NCBI RefSeq assembly: GCF_003344865.1
Contig: NZ_CP031165.1
Location: 5,399,910-5,463,909, forward strand
Source: Euzebya pacifica
GTDB lineage: Bacteria > Actinomycetota > Nitriliruptoria > Euzebyales > Euzebyaceae
Reading direction: 5' to 3'
Length of the DNA: 64,000 nucleotides
The notes beneath the pieces were generated by a model, which was given only the letters and a program-made list of their open reading frames with translations, did no database searches and had not been told where the DNA came from. Position numbers and translations under genes: made by a program. The first letter of the stretch is position 1, and each line of letters starts with the position of its first letter. This document shows positions 9,370 to 17,742 of the stretch, piece by piece.

Positions 9370-9412
9370 AACAAAATAGGGGCGGGGGTTGACCGAAGTC
9401 AACCCCCGCCCC
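9370..9412 (-). terminator. Intrinsic terminator of the giant secreted-protein gene
   Basis: A perfect 15-bp stem (9379-9393 with 9398-9412), CGAA loop on the plus strand, followed on the minus strand by TATTTTGTT. It begins 7 nt after the stop codon at 9420. A textbook Rho-independent terminator. Confidence 0.9.
9373..9402 (-). promoter_or_regulatory. Promoter of the ROK operon, embedded in a terminator
   Basis: On the minus strand there is TTGACT (9397-9402), an 18-nt spacer and TATTTT (9373-9378). The -35 lies in the terminator hairpin and the -10 in its T-tract, so terminator and promoter share the same bases. The element after the -10 (TATTTTGTTGTC) resembles TAGTTTGTCGTG at the giant gene's promoter. 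Confidence 0.5.
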
Positions 9413-9419
9413 TGTCGAA

Positions 9420-12400
9420 TTACCGGAGCGCAGCGCCGAGCGCCTCCTGGAGGCTGTTCGGCAGGGCAGATTCACCACCCAGCAGGAACAACAGCTCGGT
9501 TGCGGAGCCCTCGCCATCGAGGAACGCCGCGGCCGGCTGACCGTCGAGCGGCTGGCTTCCATCGACCAGCAACAACAAACGGTCGGTCCGGGCACCGTAG
9601 GCACCAGCGGCCAGTGCATCGGGGAAGTCGGCCCCGGTCGCGACCAGCATCTCGGTCACGTCCGCGCCACCGTCCACGGCCCAGCCGAGGATGGTTGCGG
9701 CCGTCTCGTACCGGTTGGCACCGCCCAGGCGGGCGGCCAGCTCGATGCCGTTGTCGGCCAACTGGGCGACGACGTCGTCACCGACGACCGCCGTGCCACC
9801 GACGACCAGGACGCGCCGGACCTGATGGTCCTGCATGGCCTGGAGCGTCCCTGCGTCGAGTCCCTCTCCACCGGTGAGGTAGATCGGGAGGCCCTGCTCG
9901 GCCGCGATCGGGGCGATCGCGAGCGCATCGGCGAAGGAACCACCGGAGGCCACCACGGCCAGACCACTGGTCGCGCCGCCGATCCGGGCCGCTACGGCAC
10001 GCGCCGTCTCGGTCCGGCTGGCGCCGGCCAGCCGGCTGACCTGCAGCCCGGCGTCCCGCAGGGTCGCCTCGACCCCGCTGGACAACGCCGCCTCGCCACC
10101 GAGCATGACCACACCGGTCGCGCCCAGTCGCTCGATCTCCTGCAGGACCCGCTCGTCGAGCTCGGTGTCCCAGCTCAGCAACAGGGGTGCATCGAGGTGT
10201 CCGGCCAACGGCGCTGCAGCCAGCGCGTCGGCGAAGCCACCGGCAGTGGCCAGCACCACCTGGTCGGCGCTGTCCCATCCGGACCTGGAGGCCTGGATGG
10301 CGGTGCCGATGCGGTCGTTGTCGGTCACCCGCAGGGCTGCGGTGTCGACCCGGTAGGCCAGGACGCGACCGCCGGGCTGGACCGGGATGGTCAGCTCGCG
10401 CATCGCCTCGTCCTGGGCGAAGGAGGTGTCCTCGTCGTCGGAGCAGCGCACGGTCGTGGCCGCTCCCGCCTCGTCGAGGTGGACCAGGCAGATCCGGCCC
10501 GTCTCGTCGGTGGTGACGGTCAGGGTGCCGCCGCCGGTCATGTCCCATCCGGCGATGAGCTCGCCGAACCCGTAGGGGTCATCACCCTCGTAGTCGGAGT
10601 GCTCGACACCGTCGGCGTTGGTACCGGAGTTGCCCGGGTTCCCGGGGTTGCCCGGGTTGCCGGGGTTGCCCGGGTTGCCGCCCTGGCCCGGCGGGGTCCG
10701 CTGGACGCGGGTGAAGGTGACCGTCTGGGTCTCCTCCACGTTGCCCGCCAGGTCGATCGCACGGAACTCCACGGTGTGCTCGCCCATGCCGGGGACCACG
10801 AAGGAGTCGGTGTAGGTGACCCAGTCACCGGACGGATCGTCGACGCGGTACTCGATCCGGTCGACACCGTCGCCATCGCCGTCGTCGGCGGTCAGGGTCA
10901 CCCGAACGGGGGTGGTCACCTCACCGTTCTCGTCGGGCTGCGGGGTCATGGTTGCGGTGGTCGTCGGGGCATCGGTGTCCGGGAGCACCACGGTGAAGGC
11001 GAACGTCGCGACGTCGCTGGTGTTCCCGGCGGTGTCGGTGGCCCGGTACTCCACGGTGTGGTCACCAGCGGCGTCCACCGCGAAGGGTGCGGAGTAGACG
11101 GTCCAGTCACCACCGTCGAGGCGGTACTCGATGGAGTCGACGTCGGACAGGTCGTCCTCGGCGTCCAGGACCACGGTCTGCGGTCCGAACTGGTCGAGGG
11201 TGACGCAGGCGATCGGCAGGCCGGGCGCCTCGTCGTCGTGGATCATGATCGACAGGTCCACCGCACGGGCGATCCAGTCGGCAGAACCCGTGCCGGTGAC
11301 CGTGCCGTCAGCAGCGACGGTCAGGCCCGCGGTGGGGTCAGCGGTGGACGACATCCACAGCTCGTTGGGCGGGGTGCCCGGGCCGCTGGGGTCATCGGCG
11401 TAGTGGCCTGCGGGGTCGGCACAGGTGCCGAAGTGCAGGTGGGACGGGTGGGTGGCACCGGGCTCGAGGCCTGCGGCGGTCAGCGTCACGTCGGTGCCGC
11501 TGTCGCTGCGGGTCAGGGTTGCCGTGCCGGTGATGTCCAGCGTGGTCCGCCCCTCGATGGAGCTGATCTCCCCGCTGGCGTCACCGCGCAGGCCCAGGGT
11601 GGCCGTCGGTGGCGTCGTGTCCTCGATGACCTCCTCCACGATGGTGAAGGTCCTGGACACCACGTCGGAGACGTTGCCGGCGCTGTCGGTGGCGCGGGCC
11701 TCCACGGTGTGCTCGCCGAGGCCGGCGACCTCGAAGGTGTCGTCGTAGGCAACCCAGTCACCGGACGGGTCGTCCACCCGGTACTCGATGGTCAGCTCGC
11801 CAGCGGGACCGGCGGCCGGTTCCACGACGACGGTGCCGTTCTGGGCGGTGCCGTCGGCCGTGGAGTGGATGCCGCAGAAGTACTCGTAGGTACCCGGCGT
11901 GTCGAAGGCGTGGGCGAAGGTGCCAGCCGTCTGGGTCGGCGAGGCGAAGCTGCCGTCGTCGGCCTGGACGTTGTGCTCCTGGTTGCCCGTCCAGGTCCAC
12001 AGGACGGACTCGCCAGCGGTGATGGTCGTGGTCTGCGGGTCGAAGTCGTTGTCGATGACGTCGACCGTCGCGGACGGGTCGGTGGCGGAGAGGGTCACGT
12101 CGACGGGACCGTCGATGACCTCGTCGTTCTCGTCGGGCTCGGGGTCGAGCTCGATGGAGGCAACCGGCGAGACGGTGTCCTCCTCGCTGATGACCACGGT
12201 CACGCCGACAGGGTCGGAGGTGTTGCCGGCCACGTCGGTGGCGCGGCCTTCGACGGTGTGCTCGCCGACCTGGTCGACGGTGATCGGGCCGGTGTAGGGG
12301 GTCCAGTCGCCAGCGTCGATGCGGTACTCGATGGTGTCCACACCGGAGCCGTCACCGTCGTCGGCGGTGATGACCACCTGCTGGGCGTCGGTGGCCAGGA

Positions 12401-15400
12401 GGGTGGCGCAGGCGACCGGAAGACCGGGCGCAGCGTCCTCGTGGACCATCACGCTCAGCGGGACGGCACGGGCGATCCAGGTGGCGGTGCCGCTACCGGT
12501 GATGGCACCGGAGGCGTCGCTCTGCAGCCCGTCGGCCGGGTTGGCCGTGGACGACAGGTGGATCTCGTTGGGCGGGGTCTCCGGCCCGTTGGGGTCGTCC
12601 TGGTAGTGGGGACCCATATCGGTGCAGGTGCCCTCGTGCAGGTGGGCCCGGTAGGTGGTGTTGGCGGCGAAGCCGGTGAGGTCGACCGTGACCTCCGTGC
12701 CGGCGTCGCTGCGGGTCAGGGTGGCGGTGCCATCGGCGTTGGGCAGGGTCGAACCGGCCGGCTCGACGTCACCGGCCAGGTGGCCGCGGACGCTCACCTC
12801 CACCGTCGGCGGGGTGGTGTCCTCCTCCTCCTGCTCGGAGGCCAGGCGGAAGTAGTCGAAGGCGGCGTCGACAGAGTCGATGCGGGGGTCGTTGCCCTGG
12901 TTCACCCCGAGGGTGAACACCCCGAAGCTCGCCTCCTGCTCGCTCACCGCGGTGTTGGTGACCGCCTCGGCCATCGGGGTCCAGGTGGTGCCACCGTCGG
13001 TGGAGAAGGCCCCGGTGAAACTGTCGCCGGTCTTGGTCAGGCGCAGCCCGAACTCGGTGGCGGTGGAGTTGGTCTGCGGCTGCGGGTTCTGGATCGCGGC
13101 GCCGCTCTCGCTGCGCAGCTCGAACCGCTGGGGTCCGGTGGCGTCCCCTGCGCCGGCGACCAGGTCGAACTTCACGTAGTGGTCGTCGTCGACATAGGCC
13201 AGGAGGCCGGCCTGCTGGTAGCGGCCGAGGATCTCCGCCGACACCATCGTCTCGATGGTCCAGTTGCCGTCCGGCATGGGCTGCAGGATCAGGTTGGCCG
13301 GGTCGCTGTTGGGTGTCTGGTAGATGTCACCGTCGGGGGTGGTCAGGGTGAGGGCGCCGTCGGCGACCTCCCACAGGTCCGGGTCGGGCCGCACGATCTC
13401 GCTCCAGCGGCACCGGTTGAGGGTGTCGCCGTCGAACTCGTCGGAGACCGTCAGCGGCTCGTCGGAGATCTCCTCGACGTAGAAGTAGTCGAAGGCGGAC
13501 TCGATGTTGGCGGCGGTGTTGTTGCCGGTCAGGGCGAACAGGCCGATCCGGGCGTTGGCGGGCAGCGGGGCGGGACGCCCCACCGGGGTGAAGGTCGCGC
13601 CACCGTCGCCGGAGTAGCTGGCGGTCACCTCGGTACCGTCGTAGTTGACGCGCAGCAGGAAGGTGGTGGGGAACTCGGCTGGGAGCGCCCCGGAGTTGTC
13701 CTGGTTGGTGTTGCGGGCAGTCCCGTCGACCTCCTGCAGGAACTCCACCGCACGGTTGCCGTTGTAGACCAGGTCCAGCTTGATGTAGTTGTCGTCGTCG
13801 CCGTACAGGATGAGGCCACCCTGCTGGTAGGTCTCGGTCGGGTTGACGGTCACCTGGGTGGTGGCCTGGAAGGCCCCGCCGGGGATCGGCTGCAGGATGA
13901 TGTTGTTGGCGGTGTTGGTGCCCTGGTACAGGTCACCGTCGCTGAGGGTGAGGACCAGCTGGCCGTTCTCGACGCGGTAGCCGGTCTGGTCACCACGGAT
14001 GATCTCGGTCCAGATGCCGGGGTCCAGGCTGGTGCCCTCGAAGTCGTCGGATCCCGGGGCCAGACAGGCCGGCGGCTCGATCGAGGGCTCCACGGTGATG
14101 GTCACGTCGGTGAACCCGATCGCGCCACGCTCGTCGGTTGCCGACAGGCGTGCCACATAGGTCCCGGGCGTGTCGTAGGTGTGGCTCACGTCGGCACCGG
14201 AGGCCGTCGTGCCGTCACCCAGGTCCCACTCGTAGCTGGTGATCGCGTCGTCGTCGGCGTCGGTCGCGCTGCCGGAGAGGGAGACCTGCAGCGGCGCGGA
14301 CCCGAGGTCGGGGGTCGCCGTGGCGGTCACGGTCGGGGCGGCGTTGTCCGCCACGCCGCGACCGTCGAAGTACAGCTCGTCGATGTCGGCGTCACCGCCG
14401 GCACCGAGCACCAGGTAGTAGGTGTCGGTCCCGCCGGGGTCGGTGACCGCGGCAGGGTCGCTGAGCAGGTAGGTGTCGGTCCCGCCGGTGGCCGGCAGGT
14501 CGACCGTCGCCGCCAGGTCGCCGGTGGGGCCGCCCTTGCGCAGCTCCAGGGTCGTGGCCGTCGCGGCGGTGTAGCGCACGCGGAGGGCGTCGATGCCGGT
14601 CAGGTTGACCGGGGAGAAGGCGAAGTGGTCACCCGGGGACATCGCCACGCGACGTCCGCCGGCGGCCCCCTCGAGGTCGGCCACGATCGTTGCGCCGACG
14701 GCGCCGCCGAAGTGCTCGGCCTGGCGGCGCTTGGGCTGCAGGACGACCACGTCGTTGTCGGTCAGGGTCGGTGCGCCGTCCCCGCCCTCGTCGGCGTAGG
14801 AGGCCTCGATGACGGAGAACAGGTTCTCGCTGACACCGTGGCCGGCGTCACGTGAGGTGTGGAAGTCCCCTGCACACCCGGTGGTGTTCTGCAGGGCGTG
14901 GGCGTGCTCGTCGTGGCCCAGCAGCAGGCGCACGTCGATGTCGTCGCAGGCGATGCCGGTGCCGGATGTCCCGTCCTCGGCGTCGGTCACGGTGACGGCC
15001 CAGGCGACGGTGTCGCCGAAGTCCAGGAAGCCGCCGCTGACGGGGGCGTCCACGGTCACCTCCGGACGGGTGTTGCCGGCAGTGATCTCGATGCTGGCCA
15101 CGCCGGTCGCGCCGAGGCTGTCGGTCACCGTCAGCACCGCGGTGTACAGGCCGGCGGTCTCGTAGATGTGGGTCGGGTCGGCCTCGGTGGAGTCCACGGT
15201 GCCGTCACCGTCGAAGTCCCACTCGGTGCTGACCAGCGTGGCGTCGGGGGCCAGTGCCTCCGAGCCGTCGCTGGAGAAGCTGACCGTCAGCGGCACCGCG
15301 CCGTTGGTCACGTCGGCGGTGGCCACGGCAACCGGACGGAAGGACCCGCCGGTGTAGCCGATGCGGAACACGCCGGAGTCGGCGTTGTTGCCGCCGAAGC

Positions 15401-17465
15401 CGCTGCCCCACTCGATGAGGTAGATCGCGCCGTCAGGACCGATCTCCATGGCGTGGGGGCGACGGAAGGTCTCGCCGTCCAACCACGGCACGACCGCGGT
15501 GACCTCACCGGCCTCGTCGGAGTGGACCTCGTAGATGTTGCCCTGGTTCCACTCCATCAGGAACGCCACGCCGTCGTAGTACTCCGGCAGGGCGTCGGGG
15601 GCTGCGGTCGCGGCGTCGTACTCGTAGGCGCCACCAGCCTGCGGGGCACCACCGGTGCCGATGGCCGGCACGCCGGTGGAGGACCGGCCCCACCACAGGG
15701 TGGCGGGCTGGGCGGGCGGCAGGTCGGTCAGGCCGGTGTTGTTGGGCGAGTCGTTGACCGGGTTCGCGCAGTCGAACACCGCACCGGAGGTGCTGGTGGC
15801 GAAGTCGTAGTCGTTGTAGCCGACGTCGGAGTGGCAGTACGGCCAGCCCTGGTTGGAGGCCTCGGGGATCGCCAGCCACTCCACGCGGCCGTCGGGGCCG
15901 CGGTTGGCGTTGGCGTTGTTGGCGTCGGGACCGTAGTCACCGACCAGGATCCGGTCGTGGGTGGGGTCCCATTCGATCGTGAACGGGTTGCGTAAGCCCA
16001 TCGCGAAGATCTCGGGGCGGGTCAGGCCGCTGGTGTCATCGGGGTCGAACAGGTTGCCGTCCGGAATCGAGTAGGTCCCGTCGTCCTCGGGGGTGATGCG
16101 CAGGACCTTGCCGCGCAGGTCGTTGGTGTTGCCCGAGGAGCGCTGAGCGTCCCAGCTCGAACGGCCGTCGCGCTCGTCGATCGGGGTGTAGCCGCCGGAG
16201 TCGAAGGGGTTGGTGTCGTCCCCGAAGGACATGTACAGGTTGCCGAACTCGTCGAACTCCAGGTCGCCACCAGCGTGGCAGCACTCGTTGCGCTGTACCA
16301 CGACCTCCAGCAGCTGCGCCTCGCTGTCGAGGTCCAGCGCACCGTCGGTGAAGGTGAAGCGTGAGACCTGCTGCTCACCGCAGGTGGTGGCATCGGGATC
16401 GGCGTCGGTGCAGGGCACGTTGCCAGGCGCGGAGTAGGTGAGGTAGATCCACCCGTTGGTGGTGAAGTCGGGGTCGAGGGCGATGCCGAGCAGCCCGTCC
16501 TCCTGACCCTCGTAGACCTCGATCGTGCCGACGGTGGAGGGGACCTCGGTCTCCGGGTCCCACATGCGCAGGCGGCCGTCACGCTCCACGAAGAACACTC
16601 GGCCGTCCTCGGCGATGTCCAGCTTCATCGGGTTGGCGGTGCCGTCGTCGATGACGGTGCGCTCGAACTGGTCCTCCACCGTGGCGCCACAGTCGGCGAT
16701 CAGCTCACCGGCGGCGGTCAGGATCCCGGCCTCGATGTGGTCAAGGAACTCCGGTTCGGCGAAGGAGGCGTTGGTGTGCCCGCCGCCGGTGTACCAAGAG
16801 CGGCCACCGTCGTAGTCCTGACACCAGGCGATCGGGTGGTCGGCCCCCATCGCCCCATCCCCGGGGCCGTAGGTCTCCTCGTCCAACGTGGCCAGGACGT
16901 GGACATCACCGCGGGGGTTCTGGTTGTAGTTGTACCACTCGTCGGTGCGCTCCCATTCCTTGGGCAGGTGCACGGTGGAGGGGTGCGCGCGGTCGAGTAC
17001 CTCGACCGTGGCGTCCGGGGTCCCCGGCGGATGGTTGACGAAGTAGGCACCGACCAGCTCGCCGTACCAGGGCCAGTCGTATTCGGTGTCGGAGGCGGCG
17101 TGGATGCCCGCGTAGCCGCCTCCCGACTGGATGTAGCGCTCGAACGCCGCCTGCTGCTCGTCGTTGAGCACGTCACCGGTGGTGCTGAACCACACCACGA
17201 CGTCGTAGTCGGCGAGGTTCTCGTCGGTGAACGCCGTGGCGTCCTCGGTGTTGACGACGTTCCAGCCGTTGTCGGTTCCCAGCTGCTCGATGGCCGCGAT
17301 GCCAGCAGGGATGTTCCCGTGGCGGAAGGCGGCGGTCTTGGTGAACAGCAGGACGTCGACGGCATCAGGGTCGCCCTGCGCCAAGGCAGGTTCGGACGCG
17401 GCTCCGATGAACAGGGCGGGCAGAACGGCGACCATCAGGCTCGCAAGCAGCAGCAATCGACTCAT
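9420..17465 (-). CDS. Giant secreted ThuA / sugar dehydrogenase / carbohydrate-binding protein with cell-wall-binding repeats
   Basis: 2681 residues from ATG 17465 (AGAGGT upstream). Approximate domains: signal peptide 1-30; ThuA-like 31-260 (VVVWFSTTG, GIHAASDTEYDWPWYGELVG); glucose/sorbosone-dehydrogenase-type propeller 268-712; PKD 715-800; carbohydrate-binding (CBM6-like) 915-1040; PKD 1045-1126; two lamin-G/DUF1349-like sandwiches 1139-1333 and 1339-1543; two CHRD-like domains 1556-1690 and 1959-2093; cupredoxin-like 1796-1882; Ig/OmpL47-like repeats; GNP-repeat linker near 2262-2279; three PF04122 cell-wall-binding repeats 2380-2681. It likely binds and oxidises sugar polymers or glycosides at the cell surface. 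Monocistronic, with a promoter matching that of the transporter operon. Confidence 0.9.
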   Translation of the reverse strand: MSRLLLLASLMVAVLPALFIGAASEPALAQGDPDAVDVLLFTKTAAFRHGNIPAGIAAIEQLGTDNGWNVVNTEDATAFTDENLADYDVVVWFSTTGDVLNDEQQAAFERYIQSGGGYAGIHAASDTEYDWPWYGELVGAYFVNHPPGTPDATVEVLDRAHPSTVHLPKEWERTDEWYNYNQNPRGDVHVLATLDEETYGPGDGAMGADHPIAWCQDYDGGRSWYTGGGHTNASFAEPEFLDHIEAGILTAAGELIADCGATVEDQFERTVIDDGTANPMKLDIAEDGRVFFVERDGRLRMWDPETEVPSTVGTIEVYEGQEDGLLGIALDPDFTTNGWIYLTYSAPGNVPCTDADPDATTCGEQQVSRFTFTDGALDLDSEAQLLEVVVQRNECCHAGGDLEFDEFGNLYMSFGDDTNPFDSGGYTPIDERDGRSSWDAQRSSGNTNDLRGKVLRITPEDDGTYSIPDGNLFDPDDTSGLTRPEIFAMGLRNPFTIEWDPTHDRILVGDYGPDANNANANRGPDGRVEWLAIPEASNQGWPYCHSDVGYNDYDFATSTSGAVFDCANPVNDSPNNTGLTDLPPAQPATLWWGRSSTGVPAIGTGGAPQAGGAYEYDAATAAPDALPEYYDGVAFLMEWNQGNIYEVHSDEAGEVTAVVPWLDGETFRRPHAMEIGPDGAIYLIEWGSGFGGNNADSGVFRIGYTGGSFRPVAVATADVTNGAVPLTVSFSSDGSEALAPDATLVSTEWDFDGDGTVDSTEADPTHIYETAGLYTAVLTVTDSLGATGVASIEITAGNTRPEVTVDAPVSGGFLDFGDTVAWAVTVTDAEDGTSGTGIACDDIDVRLLLGHDEHAHALQNTTGCAGDFHTSRDAGHGVSENLFSVIEASYADEGGDGAPTLTDNDVVVLQPKRRQAEHFGGAVGATIVADLEGAAGGRRVAMSPGDHFAFSPVNLTGIDALRVRYTAATATTLELRKGGPTGDLAATVDLPATGGTDTYLLSDPAAVTDPGGTDTYYLVLGAGGDADIDELYFDGRGVADNAAPTVTATATPDLGSAPLQVSLSGSATDADDDAITSYEWDLGDGTTASGADVSHTYDTPGTYVARLSATDERGAIGFTDVTITVEPSIEPPACLAPGSDDFEGTSLDPGIWTEIIRGDQTGYRVENGQLVLTLSDGDLYQGTNTANNIILQPIPGGAFQATTQVTVNPTETYQQGGLILYGDDDNYIKLDLVYNGNRAVEFLQEVDGTARNTNQDNSGALPAEFPTTFLLRVNYDGTEVTASYSGDGGATFTPVGRPAPLPANARIGLFALTGNNTAANIESAFDYFYVEEISDEPLTVSDEFDGDTLNRCRWSEIVRPDPDLWEVADGALTLTTPDGDIYQTPNSDPANLILQPMPDGNWTIETMVSAEILGRYQQAGLLAYVDDDHYVKFDLVAGAGDATGPQRFELRSESGAAIQNPQPQTNSTATEFGLRLTKTGDSFTGAFSTDGGTTWTPMAEAVTNTAVSEQEASFGVFTLGVNQGNDPRIDSVDAAFDYFRLASEQEEEDTTPPTVEVSVRGHLAGDVEPAGSTLPNADGTATLTRSDAGTEVTVDLTGFAANTTYRAHLHEGTCTDMGPHYQDDPNGPETPPNEIHLSSTANPADGLQSDASGAITGSGTATWIARAVPLSVMVHEDAAPGLPVACATLLATDAQQVVITADDGDGSGVDTIEYRIDAGDWTPYTGPITVDQVGEHTVEGRATDVAGNTSDPVGVTVVISEEDTVSPVASIELDPEPDENDEVIDGPVDVTLSATDPSATVDVIDNDFDPQTTTITAGESVLWTWTGNQEHNVQADDGSFASPTQTAGTFAHAFDTPGTYEYFCGIHSTADGTAQNGTVVVEPAAGPAGELTIEYRVDDPSGDWVAYDDTFEVAGLGEHTVEARATDSAGNVSDVVSRTFTIVEEVIEDTTPPTATLGLRGDASGEISSIEGRTTLDITGTATLTRSDSGTDVTLTAAGLEPGATHPSHLHFGTCADPAGHYADDPSGPGTPPNELWMSSTADPTAGLTVAADGTVTGTGSADWIARAVDLSIMIHDDEAPGLPIACVTLDQFGPQTVVLDAEDDLSDVDSIEYRLDGGDWTVYSAPFAVDAAGDHTVEYRATDTAGNTSDVATFAFTVVLPDTDAPTTTATMTPQPDENGEVTTPVRVTLTADDGDGDGVDRIEYRVDDPSGDWVTYTDSFVVPGMGEHTVEFRAIDLAGNVEETQTVTFTRVQRTPPGQGGNPGNPGNPGNPGNPGNSGTNADGVEHSDYEGDDPYGFGELIAGWDMTGGGTLTVTTDETGRICLVHLDEAGAATTVRCSDDEDTSFAQDEAMRELTIPVQPGGRVLAYRVDTAALRVTDNDRIGTAIQASRSGWDSADQVVLATAGGFADALAAAPLAGHLDAPLLLSWDTELDERVLQEIERLGATGVVMLGGEAALSSGVEATLRDAGLQVSRLAGASRTETARAVAARIGGATSGLAVVASGGSFADALAIAPIAAEQGLPIYLTGGEGLDAGTLQAMQDHQVRRVLVVGGTAVVGDDVVAQLADNGIELAARLGGANRYETAATILGWAVDGGADVTEMLVATGADFPDALAAGAYGARTDRLLLLVDGSQPLDGQPAAAFLDGEGSATELLFLLGGESALPNSLQEALGAALR
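10629..10680 (-). repeat. In-gene 9-nt tandem repeat encoding a GNP linker
   Basis: Tandem copies of a 9-nt unit (GGGTTGCCC and variants, plus-strand reading) encode repeated Gly-Asn-Pro. The linker separates the Ig-like part of the giant surface protein from its cell-wall-binding repeats. Such tracts often vary in copy number between strains. Confidence 0.8.
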
Positions 17466-17552
17466 GGCGGGAGTACCTCTCGTGTCGGCTCTCACGACGG
17501 CTTCTCATCCGACTTGGTGGCGATCGGATGGGTGTTTCGTGATTAGCACGAC

Positions 17553-17582
17553 AAACTAGGGGTGTCCGATTGGCCCAGTCAA
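17553..17582 (-). promoter_or_regulatory. Promoter of the giant secreted-protein gene
   Basis: On the minus strand there is TTGACT (17577-17582), an 18-nt spacer and TAGTTT (17553-17558). The stretch TTGACTGGGCCAATCG matches TTGACCGGGCCA-TCG at the transporter promoter, and both end in TAGTTT. The shared bases go beyond the hexamers, which suggests a common regulator. The implied leader is about 80 nt. Confidence 0.6.
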
Positions 17583-17620
17583 GAGATTTGTTCACGAGCC
17601 GTTGAATCCCATGTTTTGAT

Positions 17621-17641
17621 GAACAACATTCATTAATGTTC
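17621..17641. promoter_or_regulatory. AT-rich inverted repeat in the giant gene / purD intergenic region
   Basis: GAACA at 17621-17625 and TGTTC at 17637-17641 flank an inner AACATT-N4-AATGTT (17625-17640). It lies about 40 nt upstream of the giant gene's -35 and 100 nt upstream of purD. It looks like a dimeric regulator site and stands out in a G+C-rich background. No known consensus is claimed. Confidence 0.4.
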
Positions 17642-17742
17642 CCCGCACAGCACGTGACTGAGAGACACGCTCGGTGGGTCCCGGAGGTGCAGCTCGCAGG
17701 CAGGGCAGCCCCTGTCAGAACGGCATGCCATCATCGGCGACC

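Noticed and set aside
9825-14855. Very long open frame opposite the giant secreted-protein gene
   Set aside because: An antisense frame kept open by high G+C at third positions; its translation is low-complexity Gly/Val/Arg/His with no domain, and the minus strand has clear domains.
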